NCBI GenBank assembly: GCA_009760855.2
Contig: WPIO01000087.1
Coordinates: 383,501-447,500 of the forward strand
Origin: Cristatella mucedo
Taxonomy: Eukaryota > Bryozoa > Phylactolaemata > Cristatellidae
Direction of reading: 5' to 3'
Length of the DNA stretch: 64,000 bases
Shown here: piece by piece, positions 1 through 11,275 of the stretch
How positions within the stretch are numbered: the first letter of the stretch is position 1
Layout of the letters: each line of letters starts with the position of its first letter
The notes under the pieces: model-generated
What the model was told of the DNA's origin: nothing
The model's database searches: none
What the model saw: the letters and a program-made list of their open reading frames with translations, nothing else
Translations under genes and position numbers: made by a program

Positions 1-59
1 TTAAGAAATGCAGTGGCTCACTGGTTTTTAAGATCACGGTGATTTTGGATATCGATGAA

Positions 60-235
60 GCCCCTGGGTCGTAGCCCAAGAATGGTAATGTGCTGGCTTT
101 TCAGGCGCTGCACCGTGGGTTCGGATCCTGCAGTAGGCGATCCTGTATTGCCTATTGCAATCAGTGGTTTTAGGCGTTACGGCTCGTCTGCCACTCCACA
201 AATAGTCTGCTGAATAAGATAACTTTTAACTTCTA
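60..235 (+). repeat. SINE type 1, diverged copy
   Basis: tRNA-like B box GGTTCGGATCC, followed by the family body (GGCGATCCTGTATTGCC...AATCAG...TGCTGAATAAG). It is the most diverged of the five type-1 copies. Confidence 0.55.
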
Positions 236-1053
236 ATCCTGGGCTCTACCAGCAGCTTCCGATGGTCATTTGAGGCTGCATGAATTTCAATAGCTGACGT
301 CAGCAAATCAAATTAGCCATTAGTGGACATTATTAATAGTCTAGCCAAGCATGTCCTAAAGTTAGGCCTTGGGAGAGAGTGGGGCCAATGGTAATCTAAT
401 CTAGCTGCAAGGCCCAAATAATACCAGTTGTGCCTGCACTACGGCTGATGAGTTTTTTCAATTAGCGCAAGTGAAATTAGTTACAGGCAACACATTACAT
501 AAGGAGCATACTTTAGATATCGATGCAGTGTATTAGACAAGGACAGTATCTCTAATAACAAGAACTGCAAAGCCAGACCAAAAGAATAGTTCTTTCTTGG
601 ATTTGATCCCATGCTACCCAAATCAGAACTTACTTTGGGACCCATTGCCTAATCCGGGTTGCAGTTTCGAACTACGCTAATGGGAAACTATTCGAGCTTT
701 TAAGTAGCTGTCTACAATAAAGCAGCAGCTGCAGTTCGAAAGATTCCAAGTGGCCACTGCTGTATAACTCCAGGACTGTGATTGCAGTTGCCTTCATCCC
801 CGGTGCACAATACACCCCAAACTAAAGCTGCAGGTAGGCTGTGCAAGGCCATTAACTTCGTTTAGACACATAATGACCATGGTCACCTAACACCTGATAA
901 ACAAGGACAGCTAACTTCATAGTTAATTAAAGAAATGCTTGTGTCCGACAGCACAGCAAGCCAGCGTCTCCATCGTCTGCGGTTTTCGGAGACCAGAACA
1001 GCACATTTCGAAACTGCAACATCCCACCAGCTTGATATATTACGGCTACTTAC
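236..1053. other. Unassigned unique-looking DNA
   Basis: AT-rich sequence without repeat family similarity that I can see, and without a convincing coding frame. Confidence 0.4.
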
Positions 1054-1144
1054 CTATGATGTCTTCAGTAACAGCAACCAAAGGGTCACGAGCCCTGATA
1101 ATCTTGCAACTTGCTAACCACAAAGGAGCACTCCACGACGACCA
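1054..1144 (-). CDS. Orphan candidate exon
   Basis: 91 nt between a T-rich acceptor (ATAATCGTTTCAG|) and a consensus donor (CATAG|GTAAGT). One frame is open and ends KIIRARDPLVAVTEDIIG. The product is not recognised. It could belong to a minus-strand gene running off the left edge. Confidence 0.3.
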
Positions 1145-1149
1145 CTGAA

Positions 1150-1930
1150 ACGATTATATAACACATGAGAATTCGCAATTGCACCTCGAGCTAGCTCAAG
1201 AGATTGATGCCAATAAAAAACAAATCTTGGCTCCATCTGTGGCCAAGTGTGTGGCAGTGATATCTGAAGGCAGTCAGCTCATTGTCTGAGATGGTCGTCA
1301 ACGAAAATCTACAGTAACTCGCGAAAAAGCAATAACGGGCGACATGGCTGCGAATGATAAAAAATAATCACAGACTACAAATAGAGCACTGCCAAACTGA
1401 TCGATGCACCAACAAAGCAGACCTGGTTGTAATGAGAACTCTGAGGGGGTCTGTCATAACATTACATACCAACTAGCAATAGGCTGCTGGCATCCAGCCC
1501 TTACACACACACACACACACAGAGCCAAAGTATCGAAAGGCGATCGATCGCCAGTTATGACCAGTGCATTCTGGGAGAAAACGCAGTCTGCCGCTACCAA
1601 CAAACTGCCTCGGGTGGGGAGCATCGAATCACCAGCCGAACGTAGGTAGACGGGATTCAGAAACGATCTTTTCCACCAGTTATTGGCCACAAAACTAACC
1701 CTTTGGTTATATGCTGTAGTGCATTGGCATAGGATACTCACCACAAGTTTCACTAAACAGCTTGGTTGAGGGTCATGCAAATGGCAGAAGACAGGCAAAG
1801 AGACATGGCAAGATTAGTAACAATCCATTACTAATCATATGCACTAACTAGTTCCAAATCATGCTATCAGAAAAAGGCATAGACTTTCTGTGCAGTGTAT
1901 GCAGGGATATGGGTGCCCATACATGCACAT
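1150..1930. other. Unassigned DNA with short (CA)n
   Basis: A short (CA)9 tract lies at about 1503-1520. The two open frames over 1404-1798 overlap each other on opposite strands and show no domain. Confidence 0.35.
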
Positions 1931-1937
1931 GTCCCTA

Positions 1938-2062
1938 TATAAGTGCCTCTGAGTGTGTGTGAGCACGTGCATGCCCGTGCATGGGCATGCACATGTGTGC
2001 CTCAGTGTGTGTGTGCGTGTGTGTCCGTGCGTGTGAGTGTGCGTGTGAGTGTTGCGTGTGTA
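1938..2062. repeat. Alternating purine-pyrimidine (TG)n-like tract
   Basis: Imperfect GTGTGTGC/GTGCATGC run with a perfect 10-bp inverted repeat (GTGCATGCCC at 1967-1976 and its complement at 1983-1992). Composition is of the kind that can adopt Z-DNA. Confidence 0.6.
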
Positions 2063-2087
2063 ATGGGCAATGAACCACCCAGGTCCG

Positions 2088-2268
2088 ACATAGAGCTAGC
2101 ACTGGTTTGGCACAGAGGTCAAGGTCGTTACCATTTTAACCGAGGTCGAGGTGCCTGCCCTTATCGTCCAAGGTCGTGAGCACGAGCTCTACGGTGTAAG
2201 TGAAGTTTCTGGATTCAGATTAAGTTCTTTAAGGTGGCTATACCAATGAATGATATTATTTTTAGAGT
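2088..2268 (+). repeat. SINE type 2
   Basis: tRNA-like head (GGCACAGAGGTCAAGGTCGT), B-box-like GGTCGTGAGC, and a tail GTGAAGTTTCTGG...AAGTTCTTTAAGGTGGCTATACC resembling the LINE family A tail. Confidence 0.5.
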
Positions 2269-2824
2269 AGGAAAAACGAGGACCAACTTGAGCGATGTCG
2301 CCCGAGGTATCAGCCAAAAGTGTGACCATATCTTGGCAAAAAGCAAGCACCATGTCCGAATCTATGAATGCGATCAGGACATTAAGCAAAACCTGAAGAG
2401 CAATCCCCGAAGGCCCGTCAATGGTTGCTAATTAACTCCTGAATCTCCAGCAATTGGTGAGATGCTACCACTTGACGACCAAGGTCGCGGGTTCCAGTCA
2501 TGCAGCAGGAAAATGTTGTGTACACTATATGATAGAGTGATATGGGCTACAGATCTTCTGATGCTACACGAGTAGACCTAATAATTCAGCCTATCTCTGC
2601 AGTATAATTTAATCTACAGGCCACACGAAATTTAATTATCAGTCTATTAACTTCGATATTAAAAATAGTTGATAAAAATTATAGATTTGTACAGTGCTCC
2701 TGAAAAATGTATCTCTTTGTAGACACTTGGGACATTCTGTAAAAGGAGCATGTCAATCAGGTAAGTGATGACATTTACAGATCAGCACACAAACACAAAG
2801 GACAATGCAATTGTATCCTTGCAA
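2269..2824. other. Unassigned DNA, possible partial SINE head
   Basis: At 2465-2510 CGACCAAGGTCGCGGGTTCCAG resembles the B-box part of the type-2 SINE without the tail. A (TATG)n patch lies at about 2830-2848. The rest is AT-rich without features. Confidence 0.3.
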
Positions 2825-4257
2825 ATGTATCTATGTATGTATGTATTTATCTCTGTCTGTAACTCCACAAAGCCACAAAGACTGTGTGGGTGTTACTCAG
2901 CAGAGTTTTGTATAGCAAACTCACAGTCTAAGCGGCTTTCGGTTGGCATTCGGTAGTCAAGAGACTTCATCTCACGCGACGAAGATACAGTGAGAAGTAT
3001 AGCTGAGTTGGGAGAGCAGTTGAGGTAGTGAGTAGCATGGACGTAGCAGCTAAGAACCGCTGGAAAGGATGTGCCGCAGTCGGCAGCAGGAGAGTAGTTG
3101 CCGGTGCTTAAGAATCATGGAAGTGAGTTCCACAGTCTAGGACCTTCAGAGCTAAAGCTTCTGTCACCAACGGTCTTTAAGCTGAGGAATGGAACAGCTA
3201 ATTTATGTCCAGACAGAACCAGAGAGCAGGGGGGCTGAAACTGGTACAGCAGTTCAGCTAGGTATGGAGGAGCCAAGCCATGGCCGGCCTTGTGGGTCAG
3301 TGTAAGAACTTTGCTCCCTTGTAAGAAGTGTATCCCTTGATCAACCGGCAGAATCCTACCTCTTTTAGCAAAGGAGACGTGGTCAAACCGCCTGGAATTG
3401 CAAAATAACCTTGCAGCTATATTCATAATCATCTGCAGTGGTCTAGTTGTTCTTTCGGTAGATCAGCCAAAAGGGAATTACAATGATCGAGCCAAGACAT
3501 AGACCTAAGGAGCTAGTCACATTTTTTCTAAGCCACCGTGGAAGACTGCTTCTTATCTTCTTAGATAGGGATCGGACTTGGTGGCTTAGCCGTAGAAACA
3601 GTCTTCTGAATGAAGCTTTTACAATTTAGGCAGTTGTAAAAAATGATACCTAAATTTCGAGCACGTGGTGATGGTCGCACAACAGCATGACCTATTAGAA
3701 GTCCAAAACCTTCTAATGTAGCAACATGTTTAGGGTATCTGGGGAGCAGGAGTTGTATCGTCGTTTGGTTTCAAGAAATTTTTCGACATCAATTATCAAA
3801 TGTCGGCAAGGCAAGCATTCAGTATACTGGTTGCTGCAGCAGACTCTGACGATTTGAATGACAAATACAGCTGAATATCGTCAGCAGAAAAGTAGCATCC
3901 TATTATATGGACCTTAATCACTTTCCCAGAGGTTGAGTATGAATTGAATATACAGTAGGGGACCATTGGACGGATCCTTGAGGGACACCACAGGTGACTG
4001 GTCTCATGGGTGAGACCTGACCCACACACGTCACGGATTGAACACGATCATGCAAGTACGATTTAAACCGGGCCAGTGCCTCGTCTGAGATACCGATCGT
4101 TGTTCTCAATTGTTCCAGTAGGACATCGCTATCAATGGTGTCGAAGGCAGCTGATAGAGCTACCAGAGCTAGGGCTGTGACATTCCTGTCATCACAGCTT
4201 GTTGCATAGGATGATAATGATAATATGGAGAAGGGCAGTTTCAGTGGACTGCTAACG
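2825..4257 (-). mobile_element. LINE family B copy B1 (3' part)
   Basis: L2/CR1-clade non-LTR retrotransposon. Read on the minus strand it gives decayed reverse transcriptase (YCIFNSYSTSGKVIKVHIIG, SADDIQLYLSFKSSESAAAT), then the family C-terminal domain (SVLSGHKLAVPFLSLKTVGD) and the 3' UTR ending in the ACATTACATT-type tail. It has many stops and frameshifts. Its 5' continuation appears at 10661-10762, beyond the inserted family A block. Confidence 0.7.
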
Positions 4258-4911
4258 ACAATAATAATAACACACTTTATAAAGCACCCCCAGAGAACTC
4301 AATATCTTTCTGGGCACTTTCCATTTGCTGGAAAGGAAACACTATCGAATGGTTAGTGGTAGCATGCTTAAAAAACAACAAGAATAGCATGGTTAGGGGT
4401 GACAATCACAGGGTCGGCATGCAAGCCTAGTTAGTAGCAGCATGCATAGTGTCAGCATGCATACACACATAAAGGTCGTCACTAAATGTTGTGATACATA
4501 GGTGCATTTTTAGTTTATTTTTTAATACTGTCAGGTCAGGAGAAGTCGTGATGCAAGCCGAGAATGAGCTCTGGTCTTTGGGAGCATATGAACTAAAGGA
4601 ATTGTATCCCAAGGATTTGACATTAGTAAGAGGCATAGGTAAACAGTTCAAAAAGCTGGTGGAACTGTGCTTAGCCTGATGAGCAGTAGATCTGATAGGT
4701 AGGCTGGAACCAAAATATGAAACGACCTAAAAGTTAGGGACGAAAATTTGAAGTCGATGCGATGCCTGGCTGGGACACCGTGTAGGTCGGCGAGAAGCGG
4801 TGTGATGTGGCAACTGCGATGCTCACGACAAACAAGCCTAGCTGCAGTTTTGCACCAGCAGTAAGCACCTGATTGCGCATGCCGGTAGGCAAGCAAGCTG
4901 TGAGTAACATA
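4258..4911 (-). mobile_element. LINE family A, 3' end copy (A1)
   Basis: Starts with the (AAT)n tail and the tail hairpin (TTTATAAAGCACCCCCAGAGAACTC), then the C-terminal domain on the minus strand ([36 protein letters not shown]). Reading frame broken. Confidence 0.7.
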
Positions 4912-4992
4912 AGTCATGGACGCGTGGGCGAGGGCTCACACTACTCTCAGTCAATGGTACAAACTCGTCGAGTATGTCAGCTTGTTTCGTGT
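4912..4992 (-). mobile_element. Inverted 5' piece of a family A LINE
   Basis: A short minus-strand piece of the endonuclease/RT linker (ILDEFVPLTESSVSPRPR, compare LDEFAPLTKRTVRPRPD in A3) directly abuts a plus-strand RT segment. This is the arrangement left by twin priming (5' inversion). Confidence 0.5.
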
Positions 4993-5825
4993 TTGCAACT
5001 TTGCTTTGATCCCTCCCAGCCTTCGAGCACCTCAAATTCTCTCAACTCACTTGCTGCATGTATTAATGACATCCGCACATGGATGGCAGCTAATTTTCTA
5101 AAACTTAACGATGATAAAACTAACTTACTAGTTATGGGCAAAACCAGTGTGATTCAGAAATTGGAAAGGCTGACTCTCAACATTGGCTCTGCCAGCATAT
5201 CTCCTGTTGAATCAGCTCGAAATCTAGTTGTGATGTTCCAAAGTGACCTCTCGTTAGACGACCACATCAGCTCCACAGTCAAGTCTGCCTACTTTCAGCT
5301 ACATAACATTGCTAAAATTCGGGCTTGTTTAGATAAGGATACCACGTCTAAGTTGGTCCATGCATTGGTGACATCCTGTCGTGACTTCTGTGCTGGCCTA
5401 CCGGCATGTGCAATCAGGCGATTACTGCTGTGCAAAACTCTGCAGCTAGGCTTGTCTGCCGTCAATATAACAGTTGCCACATCACACCACTTCTCGCCGA
5501 CCTGCACTGGCTACCAGTCAAACAACGAATCGACTTCAAAGTTTTGTCACTCACTTTAAGGTCCCTTCATTCTTTGGCTCCAGCCTATCTATCAGATCTA
5601 CTCACTCACCAGGCCAAGCATCGTACCACCTGCCTTTCGGAATCCAGCATTTTAACACTACCTCGTACAAACCTCAAATTCTTTGGCGACCGTGCATTTA
5701 TTTCGCATGCTCCCAAAGCCGGGAACTCACTCCCGACTAGCGTCATAATATCCCCTGACTTGACCACATTTAGAAATAACTTGAAAACACACCTATTTAT
5801 GACAGCATTTAGTGGGTCCCCGTGA
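4993..5825 (+). mobile_element. LINE family A copy A2, interrupted
   Basis: 5'-truncated copy running from the RT thumb ([20 protein letters not shown]) through [20 protein letters not shown] to the end of the ORF (TAFSGSP, TGA at 5823-5825), with one frameshift near 5400. Its 3' UTR resumes at 8567 after the inserted copy A3. Confidence 0.75.
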
Positions 5826-8566
5826 CTCTATCGCCCACCAGGTACCAAATCCTCCTTTATCTCAGATTTCTCCGATCTCATTTCGATTCTGTGTGCAAGA
5901 AATCGATCCTTCCTCGTAATGGGTGATTTCAACGTTCACTTTGATAACTTATCTGACGCTTTCAGCACCGAATTTCGTGCATTGACTGACTTAATGTCTC
6001 TTGTGGCTCATGTGCATGGCCCTACCCACATCAAGGGTCACACACTCGACCAGATTTTCTCATATAACTGCACTTTGTCATCACCAATTATTACCAAATC
6101 ATGCTTATCTGACCACATGCAGATCTCATTCAATCTACAGTGTGTGCCCACATCCTCCTCTAAAATAACCTGTGAATCATGAAACCTCAAGACCCTTGAC
6201 ATCGATGCTGTCCGTGCGAGAATATCTGCTTCACCTCTGCTGCTCAATCCTCCCTCCGATCTGTCATCATTGGTAGATAGCTTCAACACGACACTAGCTG
6301 ACACGCTAGACGAGTTTGCCCCTCTGACAAAGCGCACTGTGCGCCCCCGCCCAGACGGCCTATGGTTTACCGCAGACATTAAACTAGCCAAGTCTACTAA
6401 ACGAAAGCTTGAAAAAGCATACAAAAGATCCGGACTAACTGTCCATCGACAGGCATATGAAGACTACTGTAGGTCGTACCAATCGATCCTAGCAAAGGCT
6501 AAGTCCAGTTTTTATAAAAACATTGTTGAATCACAGATGCACAATTCAAAAAAGCTTATTTCGACAATAAACCATCTCCTAAACCGTTCCCAGATTAGCT
6601 CCGTACCTGATGATCCTAATGATGATCTAGCCAATCGCTTCTCTCGATTCTTTGTGCAGAAGATAGACAAGATCAGGGAATCCATCCCTGCGATGACAAC
6701 CTCCCCACTAGAATGCTGTTCCTCGGTTCCTGGCTGCACCTCAATGTCTGCATTTAAGCAGGTCACTAGTGATCTAGTCCTAAAGTTCGTATCTCAATCA
6801 AAGAAGACAACAAGTCCTCTGGACCCTATTCCCCCTGTCCTGCTCCTACGTTGCATTGATCTGCTGCTGCCATGCCTAACTAACATAATTAGTATGTCAT
6901 TAGCCTCAGGTCATGTCCCAGCACCTTTCAAAAAAGCTGTAGTCAGGCCACTTCTCAAGAAAACTACACTTGACCAAGAGAACTTGAGCAACTACCGTCC
7001 AGTTTCCCATCTACCATTCCTATCAAAGACACTCGAACGGGTCGTGGCGGACCAGCTAAACTCGTATATCGAAACCTCACACCTTGCTAGTAAGTTCCAG
7101 TCTGGCTTTAGAGCTAATCGCTCCACGGAGTCAGCATTGCTTCGGGTATACAACGACCTACTTAGGAATGCAGACATGGGTAGAGTGTCTCTGCTTGTTT
7201 TGCTTGATCTTTCGGCAGCTTTTGATACCATCGATCACAAAGTCTTCTAGAGCGCCTCTCATCTCGCCTGGGCATCACTGGCACTGCTCTGCAGTGGTTC
7301 GGGTCCTATCTCAGTGGGAGACTCCAGAGTATTGACGTGAATGGACAAAGATCATCTGAAGTACCTCTGAAATATGGAGTACCTCAGGGCTCCGTGCTAG
7401 GTCCGGTTCTTTTCACGGTTTATACTTTGCCTCTTGCTGATGTGATCGCCAAGCACAATCTAGGCTTTCATTTCTATGCAGATGACACTCAGTTGTATCT
7501 TTGCTTTGATCCCTCCCAGCCTTCGAGCACCTCAAATTCTCTAAACTCACTAGCAGCATGCATTGATGACATCCGCACATGGATGGCAGCAAATTTTCTA
7601 AAACTTAACGATGATAAAAGTCACTTACTAGTTATGGGCGAACCCAGTGTGATCCAGAGATTGGAAAGGCTGAGGCTCAAAATTGGTTCTGCCAGCATAT
7701 CTCCAGTTGAATCAGCTCGAAATCTAGGTGTCATATTCCAAAGCGACCTCTCGTTAGACGACCATATCAGCTCCACAGTCAAATCCGCCTATTTTCAGCT
7801 TCATAACATTGCTAAAATTCGGGCTTGTTTAGATAAGGATACCACGTCCAAGTTGGTCCATGCATTCGTGACATCCCGTCTTGACTTCTGCAACTCACTG
7901 CGTACTGGCCTACCAGCATGTGCGATCAGGCGATTGCAGCTGGTGCAAAACTCTGCAGCTAGGCTGGTATGTCGTGAGCATCGCACTTGCCACATTACTC
8001 CACTTCTCGCCGACCTGCACTGGCTACCAGTCAGGCAACGGATTGACTTCAAGGTTTCGTCGCTCACTTTTAGGTCCCTTCATTCTATGGCTCCAGCCTA
8101 TCTGTCAGATATACCACCCCATCAGGCCAAGCATCGTACCATCCACTTTTCGGAATCCAACAGTCTAGAAATATCTCATACAAACCTTAAATCCTTTGGA
8201 GACCGTGCATTTAGTTCATATGCTCCCAAAGCCTGGAATGCCCTCCCGACCTGCGTCAGAACATCCCCTGACCTGACCACATTTAAAAGGAACCTAAAAA
8301 CACACCTATTTAGGACAGCATTTAGTGGGTCCCTGTGATTCGTCCTTGATGTGCTTATGTGTGCTGACACTGTGCATGCTGCCACTAACCACATTTGCAT
8401 GCTGACCCTGTGCATGTCACCCCTAACCATATTATTCATCTCGTTTGTTTTTTCAAGCATGATTTTACTTACCATTCAATTGCATTTCACTTTACAGCAA
8501 ATGTAAAGCACCTAGAGAGAGATTAAGTTCTCTGAGGGTGCTTTATCAAGTGAATTATTATTATAA
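5826..8566 (+). mobile_element. LINE family A copy A3: endonuclease end, RT, C-domain
   Basis: Longest family A copy. It begins inside the AP endonuclease (LYRPPG, MGDFNVHFDN, HTLDQIFSYN, CLSDHM), has one in-frame TGA at 6179-6181, then the linker (DTLDEFAPLTKRTVRPRPDG), RT (NYRPVSHLPFLSKTLERVVA; LLVLLDLSAAFDTIDHK), a frameshift near 7245, [24 protein letters not shown] (catalytic YADD), and the C-terminal domain to TAFSGSL and TGA at 8336-8338. The 3' UTR carries the family hairpin and a short ATTATTATTAT end. It sits right after the stop codon of A2. Confidence 0.8.
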
Positions 8567-8805
8567 TTCAGCCTTCATGAGCTTCTGCGTGCTGACACTC
8601 TGGACGTTGCCACTAACCACATTTGCATGCTGACCCTGTGCATGTCACCCCTAACCATGTTATTCATGTTGTTTATCAAGCACGATGTTACTCACCATTC
8701 AATCGTGTTTCCCTTTGCAGCAAATGTAAAGCACCTAGGAAGAGAATGAGTTCTCTGAGGGTGCTTTATCAAGTGCATTATTATTATTATTATTATTATT
8801 AATAA
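8567..8805 (+). mobile_element. LINE A2, 3' UTR resumed
   Basis: TTCAGCCTTCATGAGCTTCT continues exactly where A2 stopped after its TGA (compare the intact 3' UTR of A3 from 8338). It contains the hairpin AAAGCACC...GGTGCTTT and ends in (ATT)n at about 8778-8801. Confidence 0.75.
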
Positions 8806-9134
8806 AAGATCAAGAAAACAAGTAGGGATACTCTACCCATGTCTGCATTCCTAAGTAGGTCGTTGTACACCCTAAGCAATGCTGACTCTCTGGAGTGATT
8901 AGCTCTAAAACCAGAATGGAACTTACTAGCAAGGTTTGAAGTTTCAATATATGAGTTCAGCTGGTTTGCCACGACTCGTTCCAGTGTCTATATGATAGAA
9001 ACGGTAGAAGGGAGACTGGGCGGTAGTTGCATAAATTTTCTTGGCCTAATGCTGCTTTCTTGAGTAGTGGCCTGACAACAGCCTTTTTAAGAGGTGCTGA
9101 AGCATGACTTGAGGCTGACGACATCATTAAATAA

Positions 9135-9310
9135 ATAAATCCTAGCTGATTAAACAGCCTCTTTTTGTATAGCGACAGAAGAGCCTTTACGGCTATCACC
9201 ACCGCTTGCAGTGGCGATAAAGGATCGCCCACCGCAGGAATCGAACCCACGACCTCTGGACCAAGGTCGTGAAAGCAACCGCCTTACCCAGTGTGCCATC
9301 AGGGCTCACA
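9135..9310 (-). repeat. SINE type 1 inserted in LINE A4
   Basis: On the minus strand: A-box-like TGGCACACTGGGTAAGGCGG, B box GGTTCGATTCC, body GGCGATCCTTTATCGCC...GTGATAGCCGTAAAGGCTC, end GAGGCTGTTTAATCAGC and an (ATTT)n tail. The LINE sequence continues on both sides. Confidence 0.75.
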
Positions 9311-9569
9311 TAATTGCATGCATGGCAGCAGCAGATCAATTCATCGTGGAAGCAGGACAGTTGGAATAGAGTAAAAAAAACTAGTTGTCTTCTTTGAATG
9401 GGATATGAGCTTCAGGACAAGGTCACAAGTGACCTACTTGAATGTAGACATTGAGATGCTGCAAGGAACTGAGGGACAGCATTCCAGGGGGATGCTGCCA
9501 TCTAACGGATGGACTCCCTGATCTTGTCTATCTTCTGGACAAAGATGCTAGAGAAGCGATCAGCTAGAT

Positions 9570-9967
9570 CAAAGGTCGGCAAACCTTACGGTCCGCTAGC
9601 CCATTTCAGGAGTTCAAGAAGGCATAGTCGGCCAGAAGAAATCGCCCCCACTCTGCCCGGCCAGGAGTGGGCGTAGCTGCTAGACGCACTCTATACTGCG
9701 AAACGCTCGAAGCAAAATCAAGCACAATAAGAGTTAGCTCTTAACTCTTATTGTGCTAAGCAAAAAGCAGCCGAAAGACGGCTAGTGCATCGAAAAATCG
9801 CTAGTTGGGATACTCGTAAGTCAATGTACCTCTATAGTGAAGGGGAAGAAAACTGAGACAACTTAATTAGGCCGGATCCATCGATAAATAACTAGGGGGC
9901 TGCTAGGCCAGACTGGAGCACTGGCCAGGCCGGATCTGGCCTAAAGGCAGCAGGTTGCCGACCTCTG
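9570..9967. mobile_element. Non-autonomous hAT-type MITE, 398 bp
   Basis: Terminal inverted repeats CAAAGGTCGGCAAACC (left) and CAGAGGTCGGCAACC (right, complement) are of the hAT/Charlie type. It is flanked by an 8-bp duplication of the LINE target, AGCTAGAT at 9562-9569 and AGCTAGAC at 9968-9975 (7 of 8 match). No ORF. It carries a perfect 16-bp-arm hairpin at 9721-9757 with a 5-nt loop. Confidence 0.8.
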
Positions 9968-10660
9968 AGCTAGACCATCATGAGGATCATTCGGGAAGGA
10001 GCTAACGTGGGGGCTGTTGAGGAGACGGTTGTTCGTCGATCAGCATTTTTAGATCGTTCACCTGTGATTCAACAGTATTTTTATAGAAGCTAAACTGGGC
10101 CGTTGCTAGGATCCATTGGTACGACCTGCAGTAGTCCTCGTCTGCCTGTCGATGGAAGTCAGTCCTTATCTTCTGTGTACTTTTTCAAGCTTGGGCTTAG
10201 TAGACCTAGCTAATGTAATGTCGGTGGTAAAACATAGGCCATCTGGGCGATAGCAGACAGTGAGCGTATTCAGAGGTGCAAACTCGTCGAGCATATCAGC
10301 TAGTGTCGTGTTGTAGCAATCTAACCATGACGATAGGTCGGAAGGAGGGCTAAGCAGGAGAAGCGAGGCAGATATTCTCTCACGGACAGCACCAATGTCA
10401 AGGATCTTGACGTTTCGCGATTACCATGTGATTTTAGAGGAGGAGGTCGGCACACTTTGTAGAGTGAATGAGATCTGCATGTGGTCAGATTAGCAGGATT
10501 TGGTAATAATTGGTGCTGAGAAAGTGCAGTTGTATGAGAGAGTTTGGTCGATTGTGTGATCCTTGATGTGAATAGGGCCCTGCGCATGAGCCGCAAGAGG
10601 CAATGAGTCAGTCAATGAACGAAATAAAGTGCATAAGGCTTCAGATAAGTTACAATGTTA

Positions 10661-10762
10661 CCTCTCGAATCCCGATTGAAAGTCTTCTGACATTTCATTC
10701 TTTTTAATACGTGCTAACAGCTACTTAGCGACAATTTTTTCAAGTATGGGTAAAATGGAGCG
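10661..10762 (-). mobile_element. LINE B1, 5' continuation after inserted block
   Basis: Sequence matching the family B region just upstream of the 4250 breakpoint (compare 26285-26395): CCTCTCGAATCCCGATTGAAAG, TGACATTTCATT, TTAGCGACAATTTTTTCAAG. It indicates that 4258-10660 was inserted into B1. Confidence 0.55.
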
Positions 10763-11275
10763 TTGTTTGTTTAAGTGTGGTCAAGTTAGAGGATGTCGTG
10801 CCGTGAGTCGGAAGTGAGTTCTAGGCGTTAGGAGTATACAAACTAAAGGCACGGTCGCCAAAGGAATTGAGGTAAGTTCGCGACACAACTACAAGGCTTG
10901 AGCTCGATGAGGGGCTGGTGCAACATATAGCCTGACTGGGAAGCAGTTAAGAGAGGTAGGCTGTAGCGAGAGAAAAAATGGATCTAAAAGAGGGTGAGAA
11001 AACCTTAAAGTCGAGGTGCTGCAAGACGGAAAGTTTGTGCAGATCGGAGAGAAGTGGAGCAGTGTGTCGACAGCAACGGTCACAAAAGACAAGCCTAGCT
11101 GCTAGGTGTGTTCAACATGTAAGCACCTTACTGCACAGGCCAGTCAACCGGAAAGTTACAAAGTACAGAAGTCGAGATGGGATGTCACAAATGCATGGAC
11201 CAGCTTGGATGTAAGTACCGATGTCTCAGCATGCCAGAATTTTCAGAAATAATGTAAAATAGATGAAAGTGGACA
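10763..11275 (-). mobile_element. Diverged LINE family A 3' portion
   Basis: Minus-strand match to the C-terminal region of family A (CTGTGGTC-type ends, GTCGAGATGGGATGTCACAAATGC, ATGGACCAGCTTGGATG). No open frame. Confidence 0.6.

Larger units (their letters stand above)
8806..10660 (-). mobile_element. LINE family A copy A4, split by a SINE and a hAT MITE
   Basis: Minus-strand RT to endonuclease region in three pieces: 8806-9127 ([33 protein letters not shown]), 9311-9569, and 9968-10660 (linker and endonuclease). Heavily mutated. Confidence 0.65.

Noticed and set aside
7337-8338. Host gene for a reverse-transcriptase-like protein
   Set aside because: Same protein occurs in many truncated, mutually inverted copies with LINE tails, so it is a retrotransposon.
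9240-9300. Functional tRNA gene
   Set aside because: A and B boxes are present, but the cloverleaf arms do not pair well and the same head recurs with a common non-tRNA body, so it is a SINE.
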